From Clostridia bacterium (GTDB lineage: Bacteria; Bacillota; Clostridia; Oscillospirales; QAMX01), in contig JAKSPX010000006.1 of the NCBI GenBank assembly GCA_024404415.1, positions 1-17,004 on the forward strand: 17,004 bases of DNA, given 5' to 3'. Within the stretch, counting starts at the first letter, position 1, and each line of letters opens with the position of its first letter. Of the stretch, positions 1 through 6,714 are shown piece by piece. Below the pieces are notes generated by a model. That model searched no databases and was not told the DNA's origin. It saw only the letters and a list, made by a program, of their open reading frames with translations. The translations under genes were made by a program, and so were the position numbers.

Positions 1-441
1 GCGGAAATCCTTCCAGGAACGGTCGCCCTTGGCTTCGATGCACATTTCACAGCGGCAGGCAGTGAAGAAGAAGTCATCGAGGATGATCTCGTCGAACACT
101 TCGGCCAGCTCCTTCACGATGCGCAGGTATTCCTTGCGGTGGTCGGGGTCGGTGTAGCAGAAGGTGTCGTAGTAGGAGGGCTTTCTGACGCCGTTGACGA
201 ACTGGGTGGAGGTGATGCCACCGGAGGTCTCGATGCCGTTCTTTTCAAAGAGAGCCTTCACTTCTCTGAGGCGCTTCTGGGGGATATCGACCTTGCCGCG
301 GTGGTTTTCGATGTAGACCTTATTGAGGGGCGCGTACTGCTTGAAGTAGTCGATGCCCTTCTGGATCTCCTCATCGGTCGCACGGGCGAGATAATAGGCG
401 AAAACGTAGGACGCCAGCTTGAAATTCTTGTAGGGCTGCAT
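1..441 (-). CDS. Putative glycoside hydrolase-like protein (TIM-barrel type), C-terminus cut by window edge
   Basis: The first 147 codons are present, starting MQPYKNFKLASYVFAYYLAR; the rest lies beyond base 1. The start is fixed by an excellent ribosome binding site, AAGGAGG, 7 nt before the ATG. No signal peptide is seen, so the protein is probably cytoplasmic. Visible features are an N-terminal strand/helix pattern, a stretch near residues 40-75 (KVYIENHRGK and then KNGIETSGGITS) resembling a barrel strand with a substrate loop, and at residues 120-134 an acidic-aromatic strand (ILDDFFF) followed by three cysteines, C129, C131 and C134 (CRCEMC). An acidic strand followed by a CxCxxC cluster occurs in several uncharacterised glycosidase-like barrel families, so this is my best guess at class. 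I do not recognise a named family, and the catalytic domain is incomplete. It is transcribed away from the sialidase-like gene from its own promoter. Confidence 0.6.
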   Translation of the reverse strand, partial: MQPYKNFKLASYVFAYYLARATDEEIQKGIDYFKQYAPLNKVYIENHRGKVDIPQKRLREVKALFEKNGIETSGGITSTQFVNGVRKPSYYDTFCYTDPDHRKEYLRIVKELAEVFDEIILDDFFFTACRCEMCIEAKGDRSWKDFR

Positions 442-474
442 AACGGTTCCTCCTTAATTTACTTGATTTTCTAT

Positions 475-503
475 ATTTTACCACGGTGAAAGCCAGCGCG
501 CAA
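475..503 (-). promoter_or_regulatory. Sigma-A-type promoter for the minus gene ending at base 1
   Basis: On the minus strand the -35 is TTGCGC (498-503) and the -10 is TAAAAT (475-480), with a 17-nt spacer. A TG one base before the -10 (TGGTAAAAT) makes it an extended -10 promoter. It lies about 35 nt upstream of the start codon at 441. Confidence 0.6.
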
Positions 504-528
504 GAGAAAAATGAGGATAGAACCCATA

Positions 529-557
529 TTGACTTCTCTTTAGAAAAAAGGTAGTAT
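529..557 (+). promoter_or_regulatory. Sigma-A-type promoter for the sialidase-like gene
   Basis: TTGACT (529-534), a 17-nt spacer, then TAGTAT (552-557), followed by a leader of about 25 nt to the start codon at 589. Divergent from the promoter at 475-503; the two share an island of about 150 nt that is visibly more AT-rich than the flanking genes. Confidence 0.65.
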
Positions 558-588
558 AAAGGCATCCCCAAAAGAAAAGAGAGAGATC

Positions 589-1707
589 ATGAAGCAACTC
601 AGATGCGATTTCACCCGGGAGAGGATCTTCCCCGGATTTGATAAGAAGACCTGCAAGGTCGACCCCAAGATCATCACCGACAGCAAAGACCGCGCCGTGC
701 TTTTTTACGGTATGCTGCTTCTGAGCGGCAGCGACGTCGGCACCGGCTCTTATCCCGCGAAGAGCACCGACGGCGGCAGGACCTTTGAAACGCCCGTGAA
801 GCTCGAAGGGCTGACGCGCTATGAGGGCGATATCCGCGTGCAAACCGGCCCCTGCGTCAGCGGGATCTACGACGTAAAGAACGGAAAAGCGCTGCTTTTC
901 GGCCTTGAGAGCCGTTTCGCCGACGACAAAAACCCCATTATGATCAACGGCATCGCTACCTGCAAAGCGGTCTACGCGACCTTCAACATGGATGAACTGA
1001 AGGTGGATTCCCCCTTCCGGCCCATGCCGCTTCCTTTCCCCGTGGTCTCCGCGGTGCCGCACGGCCAGCCGATGAGGCTTTCAAACGGCCATATCCTTGC
1101 CTCCTTCTATTTTACCACCGAAGAGATCACCCGCGCGAGCGTCCTCACGGCGGAATACGCCTTTGAAGAGGGGGAATTGACCCTCATCCGCGCAGGCGAG
1201 CCGTTGATCTCGGGGGACGACCATCTGAGGGGGTACTGCGAGCCCTCGGTGGCCAAATGCGGCGGGAAATACTATATGACCATCCGCACCGACGAGGTGG
1301 GGATTTATGCCGTGAGCGACGACGGATTTACATTTGGAAAACCGCAGGAATGGCGTTGGGACGACGGCACGGTGCTGGAAAATTACAACACCATGCAGCG
1401 CTTTCTGGCGCATCCCGAGGGGCTTTACCTTGCCTACACCCGCCGCGGCGCGCACAATGACCACGTTTTCCGCCACCGCGCGCCGATGTTCTTCGCGCGC
1501 TTTGACGAAGAACGGCAGGTGCTTCTCCGGGAGACCGAAAAGATCCTCGTCCCGGAAATGGGGGCGCGGCTCGGCAATTTCAGCGTTACCCCGGTGAGCG
1601 AAAGGGAAAACTGGCTGGTCACGGCTGAATGGATGCAGCCCCTCGGCTGCGAGAGGTACGGAAGCGACAATTCCATCTGGATCGCCCGCGTGAAGTGGGA
1701 AGAATAA
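589..1707 (+). CDS. Sialidase-like (exo-alpha-sialidase superfamily) beta-propeller protein
   Basis: A 372-residue protein whose repeats suggest a six-bladed beta-propeller of the sialidase/neuraminidase superfamily. Two Asp-box-like motifs (consensus SxDxGxxW/F) are visible: STDGGRTF at residues 59-66 and SDDGFTF at residues 243-249. The segment CEPSVAKCGGKYYMTIRT before the second box is typical of propeller glycosidases that inspect a ligand blade by blade. No signal peptide and no extra lectin or anchor domain is seen; it is about the size of a bare catalytic domain, so it is probably intracellular. Known relatives release terminal sialic acid or act on other glycosides, but I could not place the full arginine triad, tyrosine and acid needed to prove sialidase activity; it could be another propeller enzyme. 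The ribosome binding site is modest (AAGAGAGAG, about 3-4 nt before ATG). It has its own promoter and appears monocistronic. Confidence 0.7.
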   Translation: MKQLRCDFTRERIFPGFDKKTCKVDPKIITDSKDRAVLFYGMLLLSGSDVGTGSYPAKSTDGGRTFETPVKLEGLTRYEGDIRVQTGPCVSGIYDVKNGKALLFGLESRFADDKNPIMINGIATCKAVYATFNMDELKVDSPFRPMPLPFPVVSAVPHGQPMRLSNGHILASFYFTTEEITRASVLTAEYAFEEGELTLIRAGEPLISGDDHLRGYCEPSVAKCGGKYYMTIRTDEVGIYAVSDDGFTFGKPQEWRWDDGTVLENYNTMQRFLAHPEGLYLAYTRRGAHNDHVFRHRAPMFFARFDEERQVLLRETEKILVPEMGARLGNFSVTPVSERENWLVTAEWMQPLGCERYGSDNSIWIARVKWEE

Positions 1708-1715
1708 AGAAAAAG

Positions 1716-1739
1716 CGCCGGAAAGGATCCTTTCCGGCG
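1716..1739. terminator. Intrinsic terminator between convergent genes
   Basis: A perfect palindrome that folds into a 10-bp GC-rich stem (CGCCGGAAAG) with a GATC loop, 8 nt after the sialidase-like stop codon. Read on the minus strand it is followed by CTTTTTCTTT, a good U-tract; on the plus strand only TTT follows. It therefore serves the plus gene weakly and a minus-strand gene ending near 1753 well, which supports the existence of that short gene. Confidence 0.75.
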
Positions 1740-1752
1740 TTTATGCTGTTTA

Positions 1753-2006
1753 TCAGAAGGCGGCTTGTGAAATTCCCTGCCGTCGGAGCCGCGGGACGAG
1801 CGGCGAAATGGTGCGGAGGCAGGAGCCTTTTCGGCGATGAGAGCGATCTGTACGCGGAGCATATCTGCCTCAATCGCGTCTTCCCGCCCGTCGCGGGAAA
1901 AGACGCTTCCGGCTTTCAGATATTCCGTTTCATAGCGTATGACCCTGGGGTCGGAAGCGAAGTGAGCGCGGATAAGGGAATCAAAGTCTTTTGAAAGGTA
2001 CACCAT
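1753..2006 (-). pseudogene. Short hypothetical gene, probably frameshifted in its 3' third
   Basis: The start is well supported: ATG at 2006 with AAAGGAAG about 7 nt upstream and a near-consensus promoter behind it. The protein begins MVYLSKDFDSLIRAHFASDP and runs in one frame for about 60 residues to a likely helix (ADMLRVQIALIAEK). That frame then has no stop before the terminator and would run on antisense through the neighbouring gene. Another minus frame gives SCLRTISPLVPRLRRQGISQ and stops with TGA at 1755-1753, just before the terminator at 1716-1739. GC at third codon positions is higher in that frame in the last 70 nt. The simplest reading is an ancestral protein of about 84 residues with an indel near 1825-1835. 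The family is not recognised. Alternatives are an assembly error or a functional shorter peptide. Confidence 0.5.
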
Positions 2007-2038
2007 GGCCTGTCTTCCTTTCGGATATTTTTTTCTTC

Positions 2039-2067
2039 AGTATACTCTAAAAGCGAGGAGCCGTCAA
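2039..2067 (-). promoter_or_regulatory. Strong sigma-A-type promoter for the short minus gene
   Basis: On the minus strand TTGACG (2062-2067), a 17-nt spacer, TATACT (2039-2044). This is close to consensus and lies about 33 nt upstream of the start codon at 2006. Its -35 lies only 6 nt from the -35 of the divergent plus promoter. Confidence 0.7.
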
Positions 2068-2073
2068 TCTTTC

Positions 2074-2102
2074 TTGCAATCCAGCGGAAACTCTGCTAAA
2101 AT
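2074..2102 (+). promoter_or_regulatory. Sigma-A-type promoter for the M42 peptidase gene
   Basis: TTGCAA (2074-2079), a 17-nt spacer, TAAAAT (2097-2102), with an extended -10 TG (TGCTAAAAT). It is back to back with the minus promoter at 2039-2067, so one factor binding at 2060-2080 would touch both. Confidence 0.65.
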
Positions 2103-2137
2103 GAAGAGAGTTTATAAGGATGCAAAGGAGCAGGAAC

Positions 2138-3220
2138 ATGATTTACGATAAAAACTCCGTGGAGATGATCATGGCGCTTTCGGACGCCTTCGGCCCGTCT
2201 GGGTTTGAAGATGACGTGTTGAAGCTCGCGCGGGAATACGCCGAGGGGCTCGGAAGGATCGAAGAGGATCACCTTCGGAACCTCTATATTTACCGGAGAG
2301 AAAACAAGGGAGTCCGCCCGGTTCTGATGCTGGATGCGCACAGCGACGAAGTTGGCCTCATGACCCAGGCGATCCGCCCCGACGGAACCCTGCGCTTCAT
2401 CAAGATCGGCGGCTGGAGCGACAACGCCTTGAACGGCGTTTCGGTTCTGGTGAGAAACACCGAGGGAGACTATATCCCCGGTGTGATCGCTTCCAAATCG
2501 GTGCATTTTATGACCGATCCCGCGGAGAGAAATAAACCGCTGCAAATCTCAAACCTCTTTATCGATATCGGCGCGACGAGCGCGGAGGAAGCGGTAAATG
2601 ATTTCCACGCCGGTATCGGCGAGCCGGTCGTACCGGACGTGAAATGCCGCTTTGATGAAAAGCACGGCCTTTTCTTCGGCAAAGCTTTCGACTGCCGCAT
2701 CGGCGCGGCGGCGCTCCTCGAGACCATGAGAAGGCTCGAAGGAAAGGAGCTTCCCGTCGACGTGGTCGGCGTGCTCTCCTCTCAGGAGGAACTGGGTGAG
2801 CGCGGGTGCAAGGTCGCGGTCAACCACGTGAAGCCGGATATCGGCTACGTTTACGAGGGCTGCCCGGCGGACGACACCTTCACCGAAGGGTATATGGTCC
2901 AGACGGCCATGAAGAAGGGGCCGATGCTCCGGTATATGGACGTTTCGGTCATCTGCTCGCCACGCTACCAGCGCCACGTTTTGAAGCTCGCATCGGCAAA
3001 GGGCATTCCCGCTCAGGGCGCAGTCAGACAGGGCGGCGGCAACAACGCGGCGGTCATCAACCTGGCCGGGGATGGTGTCCCGGCGGTGGTCGCGGGCATC
3101 CCCTCGCGCTATGCGCACACCGCGAACTGCATCACGGCCTACGAGGATTTTGAAAACGCGGTGAAGCTCGCCGTGGAGACCGTCCTTTCGCTCACGCCTG
3201 ACGCGATCGAAAGTCTCTGA
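2138..3220 (+). CDS. M42 family metallo-aminopeptidase
   Basis: A 360-residue cytoplasmic dinuclear metallopeptidase of the M42 family (glutamyl aminopeptidase / deblocking aminopeptidase type, often misnamed endoglucanase M). The usual ligand and catalytic blocks occur in order: DAHSDEVG with H68 and D70; FDCRIG with the bridging Asp D185; SSQEELGERG with the base E217 and ligand E218; EGCPADDT (D245/D246) in the position of the usual Asp ligand; GGGNNAA at about 299-305; and SRYAHT with H327. Length matches the family. I chose ATG 2138 because AAAGGAG sits 7 nt upstream; an in-frame ATG at 2120 has only a poorly spaced site and lies just past the promoter. M42 enzymes usually form dodecameric shells that trim peptides. 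It is monocistronic, with its own promoter and terminator, so a link to the glycan genes is not shown. Exact specificity is unknown. Confidence 0.9.
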   Translation: MIYDKNSVEMIMALSDAFGPSGFEDDVLKLAREYAEGLGRIEEDHLRNLYIYRRENKGVRPVLMLDAHSDEVGLMTQAIRPDGTLRFIKIGGWSDNALNGVSVLVRNTEGDYIPGVIASKSVHFMTDPAERNKPLQISNLFIDIGATSAEEAVNDFHAGIGEPVVPDVKCRFDEKHGLFFGKAFDCRIGAAALLETMRRLEGKELPVDVVGVLSSQEELGERGCKVAVNHVKPDIGYVYEGCPADDTFTEGYMVQTAMKKGPMLRYMDVSVICSPRYQRHVLKLASAKGIPAQGAVRQGGGNNAAVINLAGDGVPAVVAGIPSRYAHTANCITAYEDFENAVKLAVETVLSLTPDAIESL

Positions 3221-3234
3221 ATATTATCAAGATA

Positions 3235-3267
3235 CGGCAGAAGACACTCGTCTTCTGCCGCTTTTTT
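3235..3267 (+). terminator. Intrinsic terminator of the M42 gene
   Basis: An 11-bp stem, CGGCAGAAGAC / GTCTTCTGCCG, with an ACTC loop (3235-3260), then C and six T (3262-3267). The T-tract overlaps the stop codon of the convergent UroD-like gene at 3266-3268. Confidence 0.9.
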
Positions 3268-4324
3268 ATCTTCTGCCGTATTTGCGGACGCATTCATCAT
3301 ACCAAAGGGCGTTTTCCACCGGGGTATTGGCGGGGATGTGGTTGCCGACCGCCATGACGAATCCCGGGCAGGATTTGCCGATGGCCATGCAGCGCCGGAC
3401 CTCGTTTTCGATGTCCTCCTTACTTCCGGAAAGCAGGATGCGGGTATCGGCGTTCCCGACGAAGACGTGGGTCTTTCCGTACTTCTCGGCGACATAAGCC
3501 ATGTCGGTGCAGGGCTCCATGACGAAGCCCGAGACGCCGCAGGCGGCGATGTCGTCGATGAATTCCGTGAAATTGCCGTCGCTTGTGTAGAGGATCTTCT
3601 TCCCGGCCTCGTGGAGCGGGCGGAAGAGCTTTTTGTAGTTGGGGAAAATGTAGGTGCGGTAAAAATCCGGGTGGAGGAAAGCGCCGCTGGTCCAGACGAT
3701 GTCGTCGTGGATCATCACGACCTCGCTGTCACTCGCGGCGAGCGCCTCAAAATACTGCCCGATCCAGTCGGCGTAGCGGTTGGTGAAATCGCCGAAGGCC
3801 TTCCGGTCGATCCCGGCGGCGGTGAGAAGAGTGTCCCAGCCGAGCATTTCGATCATGCCGGACATCAGGGTGATATAAATGCCGGTCATGTTGAGCGCCG
3901 TGGGGTAAAGCGCCTCGGTCTTTTGTAGATTTTCGTTGTAAGCGCGGACAAGAGACGCTTTGTCCCTTGTGCCGAGCTTTTCTGCAAAATCGTAGGAGAA
4001 GACCTCCTCGGGATCCTCAAAGAGGCTCGTGATCTCGTCGTTATAGTCCACGCCGCCGCTTGCGTAGACGGCGTGTCCCATTCTGGTCACCTGATCGCCC
4101 AGTGCGTCGGTGTGGGTGAGGATATTCCACCAGAAGGCGTAGTCCCACTCTTTGACAAAGGCGGAGCGGGCCTTCTGCTGTTCTGCGGGCATGCTCGCCG
4201 CGCTGACGGGGACCCCCGTGACCCTTTTTACCAGATCCCAGTGGGATTCCGCCGAATATTCGGTGCGCGGCACGATTTCCGGCATTTCAAGATTCAATGC
4301 CGCAAGCATTTCTTCTTTTCCCAT
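3266..4324 (-). CDS. Uroporphyrinogen decarboxylase (UroD) family protein, catabolic-cluster type
   Basis: A 352-residue protein with the fold-wide blocks of the UroD/cobalamin methyltransferase superfamily: HDDIVWTSGAFLHPDFY at 206-222, a late strand KILYTSDGN (243-251), GFVMEPCTDM (266-275), VGNADTRIL (289-297) and the closing GNHIPANTPVENA (327-339). It is not a heme-pathway HemE: the N-terminal arginine substrate motif is absent and no heme genes are near. Relatives include MtaA/MtbA/CmuA methyltransferases, which use a zinc site with an HxC motif; here that place reads YTSDG, so classical corrinoid methyl transfer is doubtful. Such UroD-like proteins of unknown reaction are frequent in sugar-catabolic clusters. 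It is the last gene of a four-gene operon, 3 nt after the GH38 stop, and its ribosome binding site (GGAGGA) lies inside the last GH38 codons, implying translational coupling. It may act on a methylated or carboxylated product of the mannosidase, which is inference only. Confidence 0.8.
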   Translation of the reverse strand: MGKEEMLAALNLEMPEIVPRTEYSAESHWDLVKRVTGVPVSAASMPAEQQKARSAFVKEWDYAFWWNILTHTDALGDQVTRMGHAVYASGGVDYNDEITSLFEDPEEVFSYDFAEKLGTRDKASLVRAYNENLQKTEALYPTALNMTGIYITLMSGMIEMLGWDTLLTAAGIDRKAFGDFTNRYADWIGQYFEALAASDSEVVMIHDDIVWTSGAFLHPDFYRTYIFPNYKKLFRPLHEAGKKILYTSDGNFTEFIDDIAACGVSGFVMEPCTDMAYVAEKYGKTHVFVGNADTRILLSGSKEDIENEVRRCMAIGKSCPGFVMAVGNHIPANTPVENALWYDECVRKYGRR

Positions 4325-4327
4325 GGC

Positions 4328-6709
4328 TCATTCCTCCAGCATATCGGTCTCGCGGGCATTAGTGCCCACACGGAGCGTCTTGATCTCGAAGGGCGCGAAT
4401 TGTAACCCCGTGACGGGGGCGCGGTTGATCAGATCGAAAGAAGCGGTGACGGCGCGGTCGGAGGTGTTGGATAACCTGAGGATAACGTCGCCGGAGCCGT
4501 CTTCGGCGGGCTTCATGGCCATCAGCGTAACGGCGTTTTCCGTGCTCTCAAGCGAGAAGAAGCTTTCCTTCATGGGACGGAAGCCGTCGTGGTGCGATTC
4601 GTCAATGACGATGACAGGGGATGAGAAGTTTTCGGCCTTGCTCCGGCGCGAAGCGGGGGTGGAGGGCGCAAGATCCAAAAGAAAACGTCCCTCAAGGATG
4701 CCGTGGCCGAGGTATTCGTGATCCCCCTCCGGAAGCTTGCCGATGCGCAAATCGCCGTAGACGGGGCTGCGGACGACGGTGGTCTCAAGCGCATTCCCTT
4801 TGGCGGAGGCGGCAAAGAGACTGTCGGAATACAGCGTCATGCCGCCGAAGGAGAGGTAGGGGCCGACGGGCATTTCCTTTCCGTCGGCGGGGCGGAAGGT
4901 CTCGGAGGCCGGGGTGGAAGCAAGATAATTTTCAGGATCATCGGGAGAAACGAAGCGGAAGCGGCAGGTCATCATCGGTTCCTGCCAGAAAAGTCGCCAG
5001 CGCACCTCAAGGGATTTTTCGCCCTGATAGAGGACATAATCGCTTTCCAGCACCGAATGGTGATAAACCGCGCGGACGTGGACGCGGGAGCGGAGCGGGC
5101 CTTTTTCAAGAGTTTTCACCGATTCGACCCGGAAGTGCTCTTCTTTTCCGAACCCTTCGAAATTGAAGGCCCAGACGTCGCTTTCATCCTTATAAACGAC
5201 CGGGAGGCCGACGGAAGCAGCGAGAGGTTTCCCGGACTTTTTGTCGGTGATCTCCCTGACGCCGCCGTAAACTTCGTCAAGCGTGACGCGGATGAGGTCG
5301 TTTTCAAGCGTCGGCATAAGGGGAAGCACCTTACTTGCCTTCTGTCTTCTGACGCGGAAGACGCGGTAGCCCATGGCCGGGATCTCCGATGAAAAGACAA
5401 AGCGGGAGCGGAAGCCCGGAATACATTCCCGCGCTTCGATGACCTGCGCAGGGTATTCCTCCCCGGTTTCGTCAAAGAGAGTGATTTCCCCTTCGTACCA
5501 CGGGAATTCCCATGCCCACTGCACCTCGGCCTCGATGGGGCCATTGTATGCCGCGGGATGGAGATTCCAGACGACGAGGTTCCAGAAGACCTCCGGGTCG
5601 GAGGGCAGGCTGATCTCGCGCGTGAGGCGCTGGAAGGTGAAATGAAGGTATTCCCCGGCGTTTGTCGCCGCGCGTCCGTATTTGGAAAAGGCGTCGGTGT
5701 AGGCCTCGCGGATGGAGGAGCCGCCTAAAATGTCGTGGAACTGGTTGAAAAGTACGTCCTCCCACGCCTTGTGGAGCATTTCACCGGGCGGCGTGACGTT
5801 GTGTAAAAGCTTATCGAGTACCGATGTGCGTTCGGCGGAAAAGAGGAGGTTTTCGACCCGGCGGTTTTCTTTTTTGACCATGGGGAGATCGGAGAAAACA
5901 CCGAAAAAGCGGATGGGGATCTCCTTCACGGTGTCCAATGGCGCACCCTGCGAAATGCGGCGGCGGAAATAATCGCTTGTCCCGGAAAACACGACCCGCC
6001 CGTCATTTGCCGCAGATTTTTCGTGAATGACGGCGACGTCGTGCCTTGTCGGCGCGCCGCCGTGGTCGGTCACACCGAAGACGGCGAGGGCGTCGCGCCC
6101 GGTCTCGGAGGCTTTATTCAGCGCCTTGTCGATCACCTCGCCGACGTTCTGCGTCCACGCGCCCCACTCGCCCGGGAGACGGCAGGCGAAAACGCGGCTC
6201 CCGTCCGGGGAAGTCCATGCGAAAAACTGATCGTGAAGCGGGAGGTCCTCCTGATCGGGACGGCCGAAGACGGCGTAGGGCATGCGGGATTTTATGAGGA
6301 TCTGCGGGAGCATTTCGGGGCAGCCGAAGCAGTCGGCCTGAAAGGCGGTGTCTGACGTGACACCGAAGGTCTCCAGGAGGTAGCGCTGGCCGTAAAGGCA
6401 CTGGCGGACGTAGCTCTCGCCCGAGGCGGAAAAGCAGTCGGGCTGGAGGTACATCCCCTCGTCGAGCTTCCACTGGCCGCTTTTTACGCGCATTTTGATC
6501 TCTTCGAGCATCGAAGGCTCGGTCTTTTCGATCCATTCAAAGACCGGCACGCAGGAAAATGAGTAGCGGAAATCCGCATCCTCCGCCATCAGCGAAAGCG
6601 CCGAGCGGAAGGTCGCGCGGATGGAGGCCATGGCCTCGTCCCACGTCCAGAGCCAGACGGGGTCAAAGTGGGTGTTGCCGATCATGTGTACCAGCGGTTT
6701 TTGTTCCAT
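4328..6709 (-). CDS. Alpha-mannosidase, glycoside hydrolase family 38
   Basis: A 793-residue GH38 enzyme hydrolysing alpha-mannosides with a zinc-assisted retaining mechanism. Visible landmarks are GNTHFDPVWLW with the metal ligands H14 and D16, GMYLQPDCFSASGES at 85-99, FQADCFG with the nucleophile D126 (also a ligand), and VTDHGGAPT with ligand H216. The C-terminal half from about residue 400 has the beta-sandwich character of the family (VFWNLVVWNLHP, then PALENDLIRVTLDE-like strands). No signal peptide is present, so substrate is probably imported. I chose ATG 6709 because AGGTG lies 6 nt upstream; an in-frame GTG at 6718 would overlap the upstream gene's stop by 4 nt but has no ribosome binding site. 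It is the third gene of the operon starting at 9540 and is coupled to the UroD-like gene downstream. Linkage specificity (N-glycan core, mannan, glycerate-type) cannot be read from sequence. Confidence 0.93.
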   Translation of the reverse strand: MEQKPLVHMIGNTHFDPVWLWTWDEAMASIRATFRSALSLMAEDADFRYSFSCVPVFEWIEKTEPSMLEEIKMRVKSGQWKLDEGMYLQPDCFSASGESYVRQCLYGQRYLLETFGVTSDTAFQADCFGCPEMLPQILIKSRMPYAVFGRPDQEDLPLHDQFFAWTSPDGSRVFACRLPGEWGAWTQNVGEVIDKALNKASETGRDALAVFGVTDHGGAPTRHDVAVIHEKSAANDGRVVFSGTSDYFRRRISQGAPLDTVKEIPIRFFGVFSDLPMVKKENRRVENLLFSAERTSVLDKLLHNVTPPGEMLHKAWEDVLFNQFHDILGGSSIREAYTDAFSKYGRAATNAGEYLHFTFQRLTREISLPSDPEVFWNLVVWNLHPAAYNGPIEAEVQWAWEFPWYEGEITLFDETGEEYPAQVIEARECIPGFRSRFVFSSEIPAMGYRVFRVRRQKASKVLPLMPTLENDLIRVTLDEVYGGVREITDKKSGKPLAASVGLPVVYKDESDVWAFNFEGFGKEEHFRVESVKTLEKGPLRSRVHVRAVYHHSVLESDYVLYQGEKSLEVRWRLFWQEPMMTCRFRFVSPDDPENYLASTPASETFRPADGKEMPVGPYLSFGGMTLYSDSLFAASAKGNALETTVVRSPVYGDLRIGKLPEGDHEYLGHGILEGRFLLDLAPSTPASRRSKAENFSSPVIVIDESHHDGFRPMKESFFSLESTENAVTLMAMKPAEDGSGDVILRLSNTSDRAVTASFDLINRAPVTGLQFAPFEIKTLRVGTNARETDMLEE

Positions 6710-6714
6710 ACCTG

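Noticed and set aside
502..540. AAGAGAA / TTCTCTT inverted repeat in the first divergent region
   Set aside because: 7-nt arms 25 nt apart in AT/purine-rich sequence; no more than expected by chance.
478..1062. 194-residue minus-strand ORF opposite the sialidase-like gene
   Set aside because: Antisense shadow frame that also crosses both divergent promoters.
1434..1752. Continuation of the short minus ORF through the terminator into the sialidase-like gene
   Set aside because: It would read through a 10-bp terminator stem and antisense to a clear gene; a frameshift with stop at 1753 is more likely.
2120..2137. ATG 2120 as start of the M42 peptidase
   Set aside because: Ribosome binding site spacing fits ATG 2138, and M42 homology begins at MIYDKNSVEMI.
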